From positions 1 through 46,786 of the forward strand of contig CAZOKO010000005.1 of assembly GCA_964580455.1 (NCBI GenBank): a stretch of 46,786 nucleotides of DNA, given 5' to 3'. Positions 1 to 8,813 of the stretch are shown one piece after another (within the stretch, counting starts at the first letter, position 1; each line of letters begins with the position of its first letter). The notes beneath the pieces are model-generated. The model was not told the origin of the DNA. It saw only the letters and a list, made by a program, of their open reading frames with translations, and made no database searches. The DNA comes from CAZOKO01 sp964580455 (lineage in GTDB: Bacteria; Desulfobacterota; WTBG01). Both the position numbers and the translations under genes were made by a program.

Positions 1-59
1 TCAATCCTCTCTAAAATGACGTATAAGATATAGTCCTACATCTTGTTGTGGTTTTTGCC

Positions 60-88
60 TTGACACACAATTTTAACTTTCCTATACT
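60..88 (+). promoter_or_regulatory. Candidate sigma-70 promoter with no obvious gene
   Basis: A perfect -35 hexamer TTGACA (60-65) is followed after 17 bases by TATACT (83-88). It points rightward into the antisense of the GGDEF remnant and the FISUMP gene, and no plus-strand gene follows until about 9.96 kb. It could drive an antisense RNA or be a chance match in AT-rich DNA. The hexamers and spacing are visible; activity is inferred. Confidence 0.35.
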
Positions 89-113
89 TACCCCATCAAA
101 AAGCGAGTTCTTA

Positions 114-440
114 TCAATTGGCAATGCCGGCACTAATTGTCAGACACTCGTATGGTTGCGCACCTTCATGGGGGATGTGCAAATTGTATACAGCTTTGCA
201 TAATTTTTTGGCTAACTTTAATGAATGCTGAATGTCCGTGACAGGCAGGACAATAACAAATTCCTCTCCGCCATATCTAGCAATCAGCTCGCCGGCGCGC
301 CGGATAGTCTTGCGCAAGCACCCACTTATTTTTTTCAAACACACATCCCCGGCCTGGTGACCATACTTATCATTATAATCCTTGAAAAAATCAATATCCG
401 CCATCATTACCGATAAAGGTTTTTTCGAGCCTTGCCCCAA
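114..440 (-). pseudogene. GGDEF (diguanylate cyclase) domain remnant
   Basis: The 108-residue translation contains the signature of a c-di-GMP-synthesising GGDEF domain: MADIDFFKDYNDKYGHQAGD near the N-terminus and the active-site motif RYGGEEF. The first helix of the domain and any sensory or receiver region are missing, because a TAA lies two codons upstream of the TTG start. The C-terminus stops at SAGIAN, short of the final strand and helix. Only three bases separate it from the end of the FISUMP gene. The piece looks truncated at both ends and is probably inactive. An alternative is a minimal GGDEF protein co-translated from the upstream gene. Confidence 0.6.
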
Positions 441-443
441 CCC

Positions 444-1577
444 TTACTCACTCCCCCTGACACACCGGATACTCATGCCGCTGCCCTTACCGTAGACAAA
501 ATGGTAAACAGTTGTGTCAGCGTAGAAAATGCTGCGATGCCATGCGTCGCCTGCTGTGCCATCCGTAACTGACCACCATGCACCGTAAAAGCCAATATCA
601 CGAAAGGTACCATTGCTGCGACGCAGGCCGGCTGGAAGACCCGAAAAGCCGCTGCGGTTAGTGGCCCCGGTGTTTGGATCGTTATATCGCGGATGAGGAT
701 CGGGATCTGTTCGGGTGGATTTCATTTCACCTCCCGCAATAGATCCCCCTCCCAGACAATCAACCAATATTCGCCATTCTGTATCGGTGGGCACATGCCA
801 ACCCGAAGGGCATAAGCCCTTGGTATTTTTTGTTGCCTGCCAGTTGTATAGGGCGCCATAGGGGTCCTTATTGTCAATATTATTATTATGCCATGCATAT
901 GCGCCAGCGGTATTACGCTCCCATGCCGAAACGTCGTCACCCGGAGATTCAATAGATGTCCCATCTCTGTATCTGATGGTTTTGAGATTCTCAGCCATCC
1001 ACTCCTGCTCTCCTATGTTAATGGTCTGGTAAACATTGCCGTCAATGTCGGTTACTGTACCTTTTTTTCCTGCTACCGTGTTTATATCCCTACACGACCC
1101 CAATGTGTTGGGGCCTGGAACATCAGTGACTGAAAGAGGTAATACAACACCATGTTCGGGCTTGGTTTCACCCGTTCTCTTATGCCCTGAGTGTATGGGA
1201 TATTTACCCGACAGGGCGCTAAACGATTTAAATCCATCAGCCAGAACCAATTCAGTATATTCAGCAGTGTCAATGGGGAGATCGTAGACCGTCGTGTCAC
1301 GGCTTGCCTCAATATAATTATGTTTGCCAAACATAGTCCCGAAATAAATCTGGAATGCGACATTGCCGGGATTTTTGATGCCATAGGCCATATGACTTTT
1401 CCCTGTATCACTGACCCAGGTATCGGTTATTTCCCATGTTACAATTGATCTGTCATTCGTTTTTACGGTCCATGTGCCAATCCAGACTTCAAGCACTTTG
1501 GACTGAGCAAAAGCAAGGGGCACCGACAAACTAAAGATCAATGCAATACAGGTTAAACTTTTATTTATCTTTCTCAT
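444..1577 (-). CDS. Secreted FISUMP-domain protein
   Basis: This 377-residue protein begins with a typical Sec signal peptide (positive MRKINK, hydrophobic stretch, likely cleavage after AFA near residue 24), so it is probably exported. Residues 25 to about 160 form a region I do not recognise. From about residue 175 onward it matches the Fibrobacter succinogenes major paralogous (FISUMP) domain, with the recognisable pieces IGEQEWMAENL, YGALYNW, CPSGWHVPTDTEW, GFSGLPAGLR and a C-terminal SIRCVRG. These domains occur in surface or secreted proteins, often in paralogous sets, and their biochemical role is unknown. The ATG is preceded by GAGGAG at good spacing. The gene sits directly against the truncated GGDEF piece. 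Confidence 0.82.
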   Translation of the reverse strand: MRKINKSLTCIALIFSLSVPLAFAQSKVLEVWIGTWTVKTNDRSIVTWEITDTWVSDTGKSHMAYGIKNPGNVAFQIYFGTMFGKHNYIEASRDTTVYDLPIDTAEYTELVLADGFKSFSALSGKYPIHSGHKRTGETKPEHGVVLPLSVTDVPGPNTLGSCRDINTVAGKKGTVTDIDGNVYQTINIGEQEWMAENLKTIRYRDGTSIESPGDDVSAWERNTAGAYAWHNNNIDNKDPYGALYNWQATKNTKGLCPSGWHVPTDTEWRILVDCLGGGSIAGGEMKSTRTDPDPHPRYNDPNTGATNRSGFSGLPAGLRRSNGTFRDIGFYGAWWSVTDGTAGDAWHRSIFYADTTVYHFVYGKGSGMSIRCVRGSE

Positions 1578-1824
1578 CTTTTCTCCTCGTTTTATTAATT
1601 CCTGCCATAGTCTCTGGGAAATCTCATCAGACCTGTAATGTTATTGAGAAGTAAACAATCCTGACGCAATGATATCGGCACCGGCCTTAAACGGCACAAC
1701 CACCACAACACTTATAACACATAGTGCTGTAAATAGATATAATACAGGTCTTGTGTTACGGATTGCAAGTTGGAGGATTTTTAAGAAAGAATATTATAAT
1801 GAGATTTTGCGGAATGCTTTGATT

Positions 1825-3726
1825 CTATTTCGCTGAAGAACTTTGGGGAAGTACAATAGAGAAGGTAGACCCTTTGTTCACCTCACTTTTCACTATAATA
1901 TCTCCTCCATGATCTTTTATTATCCCATAGCACACGGAAAGACCAAGGCCTACCCCTTTTACCTTTTGTTTGGTGGTAAAAAATGCGTCAAAAATTTTAT
2001 CTCTTATCTCTTCCGGTATGCCGATACCTGTATCTTGAACCTTTATAATAATCTGATTATTCTCAGAAAGTGTTTCTACGGTTAATGCTCCACCATTGGG
2101 CATAGCATCTTTGGCATTGGCAATGAGATTCAATATAACCTGTCTAATCTGATTGGGTGATGCTGTGATGAGGGGAAACTTTTTACTCAGATTAATTTGT
2201 ATCTTGATGTTAGATTCCCGTAACTGCTTTTCAAGAAAAAGCAGTATATCCTCTATCAACTTGTTAATGTTAATTTCTCTCCTTGCTTCCTCCTGTGGTT
2301 TGGAGAAGCTTAACATACTGCTCAACATCTCGGAAAGTCTCTGGGTTTCAGAGAGGGACATATCAAGAATTTTTCTTCTCCTGCTATTAGATGGTATTTC
2401 AGTTTTGAGAAGCTCCAGGGTATTCATAATTCCATATATGGGGTTGTTTAATTCATGGGCAACCTGAGAGGTGAGTCTGCCCATAGCTGCCAGCTTTTCT
2501 GATTGTAGCAGTTGTTGTTGAGTCTTACGAAGTTTCTCTTCCATTTCAAGTCTCGGCCTTAAATCTGTAAAAATCCCTACGGTTGCTACCTCATTACCTT
2601 TGTCGTCATAGATTATAGAGGCTGAAAGGCTACCGTCAATCGCTTCCCCCCTTCTGTTTTTGTGAACCATGGGGAGTGATTTTAGCCTGCTAACTCCACC
2701 GTAATCTGGACTTTTCATTTTTGCCATTATCTCCTTTGCAACTCCGGGAGGATAAATATTCCTAATGTTCATTTTCCCAACTACTTCCTCTGCCTTATAT
2801 CCCAAAAGTTCCTCTGCCCCCTTGTTAAAAAGGAGGATGTTTCCTTTCATGTCGGTTGCAACCACACAATTCACTGAACTTTCTATCATTTTAGAAAGAA
2901 ATTCATTTGCTTCTCTAATCTTTCTTTCCATCTTCTTTCTCTGGGTAATATCCCTAATATAGGCATATGTCCTAAACCCTTTTTCTTCACTTTTGGCAAT
3001 AGTAATGCAAACTTCAACATCCCTGTCATCTCCCATAGCAGTGTTAATCTCCATCTCCACACAAACCCTCCTGTCCTCGTCTTCTCCTACCTCAGAATGC
3101 ATATCCGCTAAGAATTTTTGGTCTCTCTCGTTTAAGAGAAGGTTAAAGTCCATTCCCATCAACTCCTCTCCAGAGAAACCGGTGACGTCCGTCGCCATCT
3201 TATTGGCAAATTCAATACGATAGCTCTTATCAAACACAATAATTCCGTCATCTCCCATTTCGGCAATCTTCTGGAATCTCTTGGTGGCTTCTCTCACCTC
3301 TCTTTCCATCCTCTTTCGCGCAGTGATGTCTATATTTAACCCCTGGTATCCAATAACCGTCCCTTTATTGTCCAACAATGAATTACAGGTAACTAATACC
3401 GAAATCTTCTCCCCGGTCTTCTTTTTAAATTTAATCTCATAATCTTTAACATACCCCCTTTTTTCAATCTCCTGCTGAAATCTTTTTCTGTCTTCAGGAT
3501 TTATATAGAGGTCTTTTCCGATATCTATTGACAAAAACTCTTCCTTGCTCCCGTAACCTAACATTTCGAGCATGGCCTGATTACAGTTAATAAATCTGCC
3601 TTCCTTGGTGCTTACGAATAAACCGTGCCGTACCTGCTCAAATAAATCTCTATACCTTTTCTCCTGAGAGGCCTTCAGTTCTTCTTCTAAAATTCTACTT
3701 CGCTTATCTTCTATTTTCTGTTTCAA
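1825..3726 (-). CDS. Three-PAS cytoplasmic sensor histidine kinase
   Basis: The 633-residue protein has no membrane segment, so it probably senses an intracellular signal. Three PAS domains follow each other (about residues 22-140, 145-265 and 275-395), each ending in a PAC-like linker (DITARKRM, DITQRKKM, TDLRPRLEM). A HisKA dimerisation domain follows, with phospho-acceptor His424 in QVAHELNNPIYG, and then a HATPase_c domain with the N box (NLIANAKDAMP), DTGIGIP and GLGLSV. The HELNNP box is the NtrB/AtoS-like type. The start is TTG, preceded by AGGGGG. No response regulator is adjacent, so the partner is unknown. The OmpR-type regulator near 19.1 kb is too distant to assign. Confidence 0.9.
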   Translation of the reverse strand: MKQKIEDKRSRILEEELKASQEKRYRDLFEQVRHGLFVSTKEGRFINCNQAMLEMLGYGSKEEFLSIDIGKDLYINPEDRKRFQQEIEKRGYVKDYEIKFKKKTGEKISVLVTCNSLLDNKGTVIGYQGLNIDITARKRMEREVREATKRFQKIAEMGDDGIIVFDKSYRIEFANKMATDVTGFSGEELMGMDFNLLLNERDQKFLADMHSEVGEDEDRRVCVEMEINTAMGDDRDVEVCITIAKSEEKGFRTYAYIRDITQRKKMERKIREANEFLSKMIESSVNCVVATDMKGNILLFNKGAEELLGYKAEEVVGKMNIRNIYPPGVAKEIMAKMKSPDYGGVSRLKSLPMVHKNRRGEAIDGSLSASIIYDDKGNEVATVGIFTDLRPRLEMEEKLRKTQQQLLQSEKLAAMGRLTSQVAHELNNPIYGIMNTLELLKTEIPSNSRRRKILDMSLSETQRLSEMLSSMLSFSKPQEEARREININKLIEDILLFLEKQLRESNIKIQINLSKKFPLITASPNQIRQVILNLIANAKDAMPNGGALTVETLSENNQIIIKVQDTGIGIPEEIRDKIFDAFFTTKQKVKGVGLGLSVCYGIIKDHGGDIIVKSEVNKGSTFSIVLPQSSSAK

Positions 3727-3792
3727 CTCTCCCCCTCAGCTGGTCTTACTCCCAAAAGGATTTGTTAATAAAGAACCTACTTCTTAATGTCC

Positions 3793-5193
3793 CTAACCCT
3801 TTCCCGTCCAGCAAAAGGTACATAACTTCTCTTTCGGCATTCTAATTGCCCTGACCATATTATCCAGCTTTTGATACCGAAGAGTTGTGAGACCCATTTT
3901 CTTCCCTATCCTTGTAACCATTGCATTGTATTTATCTGATGACTCATCTACATATTCTTCAATATTTGCTTCCTTCTGACCTTCAAGCTCGCTGATTGCT
4001 TTCCTGGCGGCAAGATCAAGCTCAGAACGTGAACGGGAAAAATTGAGGAATTTACACCCATAGGCCAGCGGCGGGCAAGCTGGCCGCATGTGAATCTCGC
4101 GGGCACCGTAATCGTATATTCGCTGAAGAGTGTCTTTTAGCTGGGTGCCACGAACAATCGAATCTTCACAGAAAAGCAATCGCCTGCCCTCGGTCAACTC
4201 CCTGATTGGTATCAGTTTCATCTTGGCCACGAGGTCGCGGGTCTTTTGTTGCTGAGGCATGAAACTTCGAGGCCAGGTAGGTGTGTATTTTACGAAAGGG
4301 CGACAATATTTGATATTTGCCTTTGCAGCATATCCCAAAGCATGAGCAACGCCTGAATCAGGAATTCCAGAGACATAATCAACTTCAACATTGTCGTCTT
4401 CAGCCAATGCAGCGCCACACCTGTAACGTGTAGCCTCTACATTAATACCTTCATAGCTGGATGCAGGATATCCATAATAGATCCAAAGGAAACTGCATAT
4501 CTGCATTTGACTACCCGGCGGGTTTTTCTGCTCAATTCCTTCCGGGGTTAACAGCACAGTCTCACCTGGACCTAGATCTTTTTCTGCCGTGTATCCAAGA
4601 TTGGGGAACGCACAAGATTCCATTGTCACCGCATATTCCTCAGGCCCCTTTCCGATAATTACAGGCGTTCGACCCAGTCTGTCTCTTGAAGCATAAATAC
4701 CCTCTTCCGTAAGCAGTAGTATTGAACATGAGCCTTCTATCTGCTCCTGAACATTTTTAATTCCTGCTTCAAAGCTTTCTTCCTGATTAATAAGCATCGC
4801 AATCAATTCGGTGGGGTTGATTTCATTGCCACTCATCTCGGAAAAATGAATGCCTCGTTTGCCAAATGCTTTTTTTGCAAGGATGTTTTCATTTTTTACC
4901 ACTCCAATCGTAGCAATCGCGTATCTTCCAAGATGAGAGCCTATAATAAGCGGTTGATCCTCATAATCACTTATAACACCAATGCCGGTCATACCCTTCA
5001 TCTTCAGGATATCATCTTCAAATTTACTTCTAAATTGAGCATTCGTAATATCGTGGATAAATCTGGTAAAACGACCTTTGTCTAATGTTGCTAATCCCCC
5101 TCGTCTGGTCCCCAAATGCGAATGGTAATCAGTTCCATAAAAAAGTTTTGGAACGCAGTCTTTTTTTGAGACAACACCAAAAAATCCACCCAT
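3793..5193 (-). CDS. PurF-like protein lacking the glutaminase nucleophile
   Basis: The 466-residue protein has the amidophosphoribosyltransferase layout: an N-terminal Ntn-type glutamine amidotransferase fold (with TDYHSHLGTRRGG and SHLGRYAIATIG) and a C-terminal phosphoribosyltransferase domain with the PRPP loop FCEDSIVRGTQ near residues 341-351. The N-terminus reads MGGFFGVVSKKDC, so the position of the usual catalytic Cys1 (CGFFGV) is Gly, encoded by GGT. The RBS AAGGA and ATG are clear, and no better start exists. It therefore probably cannot hydrolyse glutamine in the usual way. It lies downstream of carB on the same strand. I recall similar Cys-less PurF relatives in Bacteroidetes. 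It may use ammonia or do a different job. The canonical PurF of this genome is at 29.1 kb. Confidence 0.82.
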   Translation of the reverse strand: MGGFFGVVSKKDCVPKLFYGTDYHSHLGTRRGGLATLDKGRFTRFIHDITNAQFRSKFEDDILKMKGMTGIGVISDYEDQPLIIGSHLGRYAIATIGVVKNENILAKKAFGKRGIHFSEMSGNEINPTELIAMLINQEESFEAGIKNVQEQIEGSCSILLLTEEGIYASRDRLGRTPVIIGKGPEEYAVTMESCAFPNLGYTAEKDLGPGETVLLTPEGIEQKNPPGSQMQICSFLWIYYGYPASSYEGINVEATRYRCGAALAEDDNVEVDYVSGIPDSGVAHALGYAAKANIKYCRPFVKYTPTWPRSFMPQQQKTRDLVAKMKLIPIRELTEGRRLLFCEDSIVRGTQLKDTLQRIYDYGAREIHMRPACPPLAYGCKFLNFSRSRSELDLAARKAISELEGQKEANIEEYVDESSDKYNAMVTRIGKKMGLTTLRYQKLDNMVRAIRMPKEKLCTFCWTGKG

Positions 5194-5307
5194 AATAATT
5201 CCTTTCTTGAAAAAGTTAATTAGTACCTGAACGAAAAGTCATGTTCAGGCCAAATCCTAATATAAAGATCCGAAATCCGAAACAAATCATAAGAAATTTA
5301 GGGATTC

Positions 5308-5365
5308 AGGAATTAAGGGATTTAGGAATTTCCTCAATTCGCAATTCCTAAATTCTTAAATTCCT
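5308..5365. repeat. Long imperfect inverted repeat between carB and the purF-like gene
   Basis: A 23-base arm (5308-5330) made of AGGAATT and TTTAGGAATT units is mirrored by 5343-5365, with three mismatches and a 12-base loop. It lies in the 247-base gap between the first carB and the Cys-less purF-like gene. It could fold in the carB transcript as a processing or attenuation hairpin, or be an intergenic repeat of the GGAATTTAGG type. There is no T-tract next to it on the minus strand that would make it a convincing terminator. Confidence 0.5.
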
Positions 5366-5440
5366 CAATTTTTATTTCGTGCTTCTGATTTAGAATTTTT
5401 GACCGAAAAATGGGGTCTTCGCTCAAAAACTAATTGTCAA

Positions 5441-8400
5441 TTATTTTATATCAGAATGATATTCCTGCAAAGATTTTACTTCAGCTGGTTTTGCCTTAAA
5501 AGCTTCTATGCCCCTGACAGCAGCCAGGGCGGCCGCCATGGTAGTAACATAGGGAACCTTGTGTATGATCGCTGCCTTGCGTATGTATGCATCATTCTCC
5601 TTGCTTGTCTTGCCGCGAGGGGTGTTGATTACCATCTGGACATCGCCGTTCTTGATAATATCGGCGATATGTGGACGTTTTTCATGTATCTTACTTGCAA
5701 GCTCAGATTGGATGCCATTTTCAGCGAGAAATTTACATGTGCCACTGGTAGACATAATTTTGAAACCGAGATCAGCAAAACGCCGTGCAACATCGATCAC
5801 TGCCGGTTTGTCTTTGTCCGCAACAGTGAAAAGCACAGCGCCTTCAAAAGGCAGGCAACCCTGGGCAGCGTCCTGCGCCTTGTAGAATGCCATCCCGAAG
5901 GATTCTGCCATTCCCAGCACCTCTCCAGTTGATCTCATCTCGGGTCCCAAAACAGGATCGACCTCAGGATAAAAATAAAACGGGAAAACAGCTTCTTTCA
6001 CACCGTAATGCGGTATCGGACTGCTTTTTATATTCAAATCCGTAAGCTTCTTTCCCAGCATAAGCTGCGTAGCTATACGTGCCATGGATATGCCGCACAC
6101 TTTACTCACAAGCGGCACTGTCCGGCTGGCGCGGGGATTGGCCTCCAGAATATAAACCATATCGTTGCATATTGCATATTGTATGTTCATAAGACCAACC
6201 ACATTCAGCTCGATCGCGATTTTGCGGGTATACTCGATAATAGTTTCAATGTGTTTGGCAGGGATAGTTATTGGAGGGATAACACAGGCAGAGTCACCCG
6301 AATGTATTCCGGCTTCCTCAATATGCTCCATAACCGCTGGAACAAATGCATCAGTTCCGTCAGCAATAGCATCGGCTTCGGCCTCAATGGCATTTTCAAG
6401 GAACTTGTCTATCAGTATGGGTCGCTCAGGTGAAACATCGACTGCTGCTTTTACGTATCTTTTTAGCATGGTTTCATCGTGCACAACCTCCATTGCACGT
6501 CCACCCAGCACAAAGGATGGCCGCACCATCAGTGGGTAACCAATCTTGTCGGCTATTACAATTGCTTCTTCAAGCGTACTGGCCATACCGCTCTCGGGCT
6601 GTGGTATCCCGAGTTTACGCATTTTATGACGAAAGCGGTCGCGGTCCTCGGCCAGCTCGATGGCGTCAACTGAGGTGCCGATAATCTTTACACCGGACTC
6701 TTCCAGTTCAGATGCGATGTTTAAAGGAGTCTGCCCACCGAACTGACATATGATGCCTTCCGGTTTCTCTTTTTCATATATGCTCAGAACATCTTCCACA
6801 GTCAAGGGCTCAAAATATAATTTATTAGAGGTATCATAGTCTGTGGAAACGGTCTCGGGGTTACAATTAACCATTATGGATTCCATTCCCTCGTCGCGCA
6901 AAGCAAACGCTGCATGAACGCAGCAGTAGTCAAACTCAATTCCCTGGCCGATTCTGTTTGGCCCGCCTCCGAGTATCATTACCTTGCGGTTCGGCGAAAC
7001 ATCAGTTGCATCAGGGGCATTGTAGGTTGAATAGTAGTAAGCAGCGTTCAAAACCCCACTGACCGGAACCGGATGCCAGCCCTCAACCACACCAAGTTTT
7101 TTGCGCCGCTCACGGATATCTCTCTCGGAAACCGAGAGAATCTGTGACAGGTAGCGGTCAGCAAACCCGTCCTTCTTCGCCTGAACAAGCAATTCATCGG
7201 GAAGTTCCCTGTCTTTGTATTGAAGGATTTTCTCTTCCAGTTCAACAAGCTCTTTCATCTGCTCGATAAACCACGTTTTTATGTATGTTTTCTCGAAGAG
7301 AGCTTTAACATCAGCTCCCTTGCGAAGGGCTTCATACATGATGAACTGGCGTTCGCTTGACGGCTCACTTAGCATTGCCATCAAATCTTCCAGCGGTCTA
7401 TCGTTGTAATCCTTGGCAAAGCCGAGGCCATGGCGGCCATCTTCCCGGGAGCGGATCGACTTCTGGAAAGATTCCTTGTAGGTTTTGCCGAGACTCATGA
7501 CCTCGCCCACAGCTTTCATTTGTGTGCCGAGCTTGTCTTCAAGACTCTCAAATTTCTCAAAGGCCCAGCGGGAAAATTTCACTACTACGTAGTCTCCTGA
7601 TGGAGTGTATTTCTCGAGTGTCCCATCCCGCCAGTATGGAATTTCATCCATGGTCAGCCCACCGGCCAGTAGCGAAGAGACATAGGCTATCGGAAAACCC
7701 GTAGCTTTGGATGCCAATGCTGACGAGCGAGAGGTGCGAGGGTTGATTTCTATTATAACCACACGTCCTGTTTCGGGATCATGGGCAAACTGGGTGTTGG
7801 TACCACCTATTACACCAATGGACTCGACGACGTCGTATGAATATTTTTGCAGGCGTTCCTGTAGAGTCTTGTCTATTGTGAGCATGGGTGCTGTGCAGTA
7901 GCTGTCACCGGTGTGTACCCCCATGGCATCGACGTTTTCGATAAAGCATACAGTAATCATCTGGTTCTTTGAATCACGTACTACTTCAAGCTCAAGCTCT
8001 TCCCAGCCAAGCACTGATTCTTCAACCAGGATCTGGCCCACCAGGCTTGCCTGAAGGCCACGTGCGACGATGGTGCGGAACTCCTCCATATTATATACAA
8101 GACCCCCACCGGTACCACCCATGGTGTAGGCAGGGCGGATGACACAGGGCAGCCCGATATCTGCGACGACTTTTTCGGCTTCTTCGAGACTATTGGCAAT
8201 TGTACTGCGTGGCATTTCAATGCCGAGTTTATTCATGGTATCCTTAAAAGCCTGTCGGTCTTCACCGCGCTTAATAGCATCAATCTGAACGCCGATGACC
8301 TTAACCCCGTACTTTTCGAGTACGCCCGCGCGGGCAAGCTCCGAGGAAAGATTGAGTCCGGTTTGACCACCAAGGTTAGGCAGAAGTGCGTCAGGCCTCT

Positions 8401-8641
8401 CTTTCTCTATAATCTTTGTCATGGATTCAAGCGTAAGAGGCTCTATGTAGGTTGCGTCAGCCATACCGGGGTCAGTCATGATAGTTGCCGGATTGGAGTT
8501 AACAAGTAAGATCTCGTAGCCAAGGCTCTTCAACGCCTTACACGCCTGGGTTCCTGAATAATCAAATTCACATGCCTGGCCTATTACTATCGGGCCGGAA
8601 CCAATAATCATCACCTTATTTATATCAGCACGTTTTGTCAT
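5441..8641 (-). CDS. carB: Carbamoyl-phosphate synthase large subunit, copy 1
   Basis: This 1066-residue protein catalyses carbamoyl phosphate synthesis from bicarbonate, ammonia and two ATP, for pyrimidines and arginine. It has the full duplicated synthetase architecture. Each half starts with a recognisable nucleotide-binding segment (IGSGPIVIGQACEFDYSG and LGGGPNRIGQGIEFDYCC) and carries an ATP-grasp domain (RPAYTMGGTGGG, RPSFVLGGRAMEV). The C-terminal MGS-like allosteric domain includes STSGTCKFLAENG and INTPRGK. I start it at the ATG at 8641, which has GGGAGAGG just upstream; a start 24 bases earlier lacks this. No carA is adjacent, so glutaminase activity must come from the carA at 24.5 kb or from free ammonia. 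A second carB is at 25.7 kb. Confidence 0.95.
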   Translation of the reverse strand: MTKRADINKVMIIGSGPIVIGQACEFDYSGTQACKALKSLGYEILLVNSNPATIMTDPGMADATYIEPLTLESMTKIIEKERPDALLPNLGGQTGLNLSSELARAGVLEKYGVKVIGVQIDAIKRGEDRQAFKDTMNKLGIEMPRSTIANSLEEAEKVVADIGLPCVIRPAYTMGGTGGGLVYNMEEFRTIVARGLQASLVGQILVEESVLGWEELELEVVRDSKNQMITVCFIENVDAMGVHTGDSYCTAPMLTIDKTLQERLQKYSYDVVESIGVIGGTNTQFAHDPETGRVVIIEINPRTSRSSALASKATGFPIAYVSSLLAGGLTMDEIPYWRDGTLEKYTPSGDYVVVKFSRWAFEKFESLEDKLGTQMKAVGEVMSLGKTYKESFQKSIRSREDGRHGLGFAKDYNDRPLEDLMAMLSEPSSERQFIMYEALRKGADVKALFEKTYIKTWFIEQMKELVELEEKILQYKDRELPDELLVQAKKDGFADRYLSQILSVSERDIRERRKKLGVVEGWHPVPVSGVLNAAYYYSTYNAPDATDVSPNRKVMILGGGPNRIGQGIEFDYCCVHAAFALRDEGMESIMVNCNPETVSTDYDTSNKLYFEPLTVEDVLSIYEKEKPEGIICQFGGQTPLNIASELEESGVKIIGTSVDAIELAEDRDRFRHKMRKLGIPQPESGMASTLEEAIVIADKIGYPLMVRPSFVLGGRAMEVVHDETMLKRYVKAAVDVSPERPILIDKFLENAIEAEADAIADGTDAFVPAVMEHIEEAGIHSGDSACVIPPITIPAKHIETIIEYTRKIAIELNVVGLMNIQYAICNDMVYILEANPRASRTVPLVSKVCGISMARIATQLMLGKKLTDLNIKSSPIPHYGVKEAVFPFYFYPEVDPVLGPEMRSTGEVLGMAESFGMAFYKAQDAAQGCLPFEGAVLFTVADKDKPAVIDVARRFADLGFKIMSTSGTCKFLAENGIQSELASKIHEKRPHIADIIKNGDVQMVINTPRGKTSKENDAYIRKAAIIHKVPYVTTMAAALAAVRGIEAFKAKPAEVKSLQEYHSDIK

Positions 8642-8813
8642 ACACCTCTCCCTTCTATATTTCAAAGTAACATGGATGATATTGCCTTTTTAAAGATTAC
8701 GAAGCCTATCATAATTTATTTTTAAGGGGAAGAAAATTAAATTTAATCGGACAATCACACTGCAAACAAGTAATTATACCTTAACAACAAACTGAAATCA
8801 TTATAGGAGTGCA

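Noticed and set aside
5399..6684. Plus-strand open frames opposite carB (up to 177 codons)
   Set aside because: They lie antisense to a strongly conserved gene, have no family features and no good RBS. They are shadows.
8674..8686. NrpR-like site GGATGATATTGCC upstream of carB copy 1
   Set aside because: It resembles the nrpR-side site in one half only and does not have the GGNA-N6-TNCC form.
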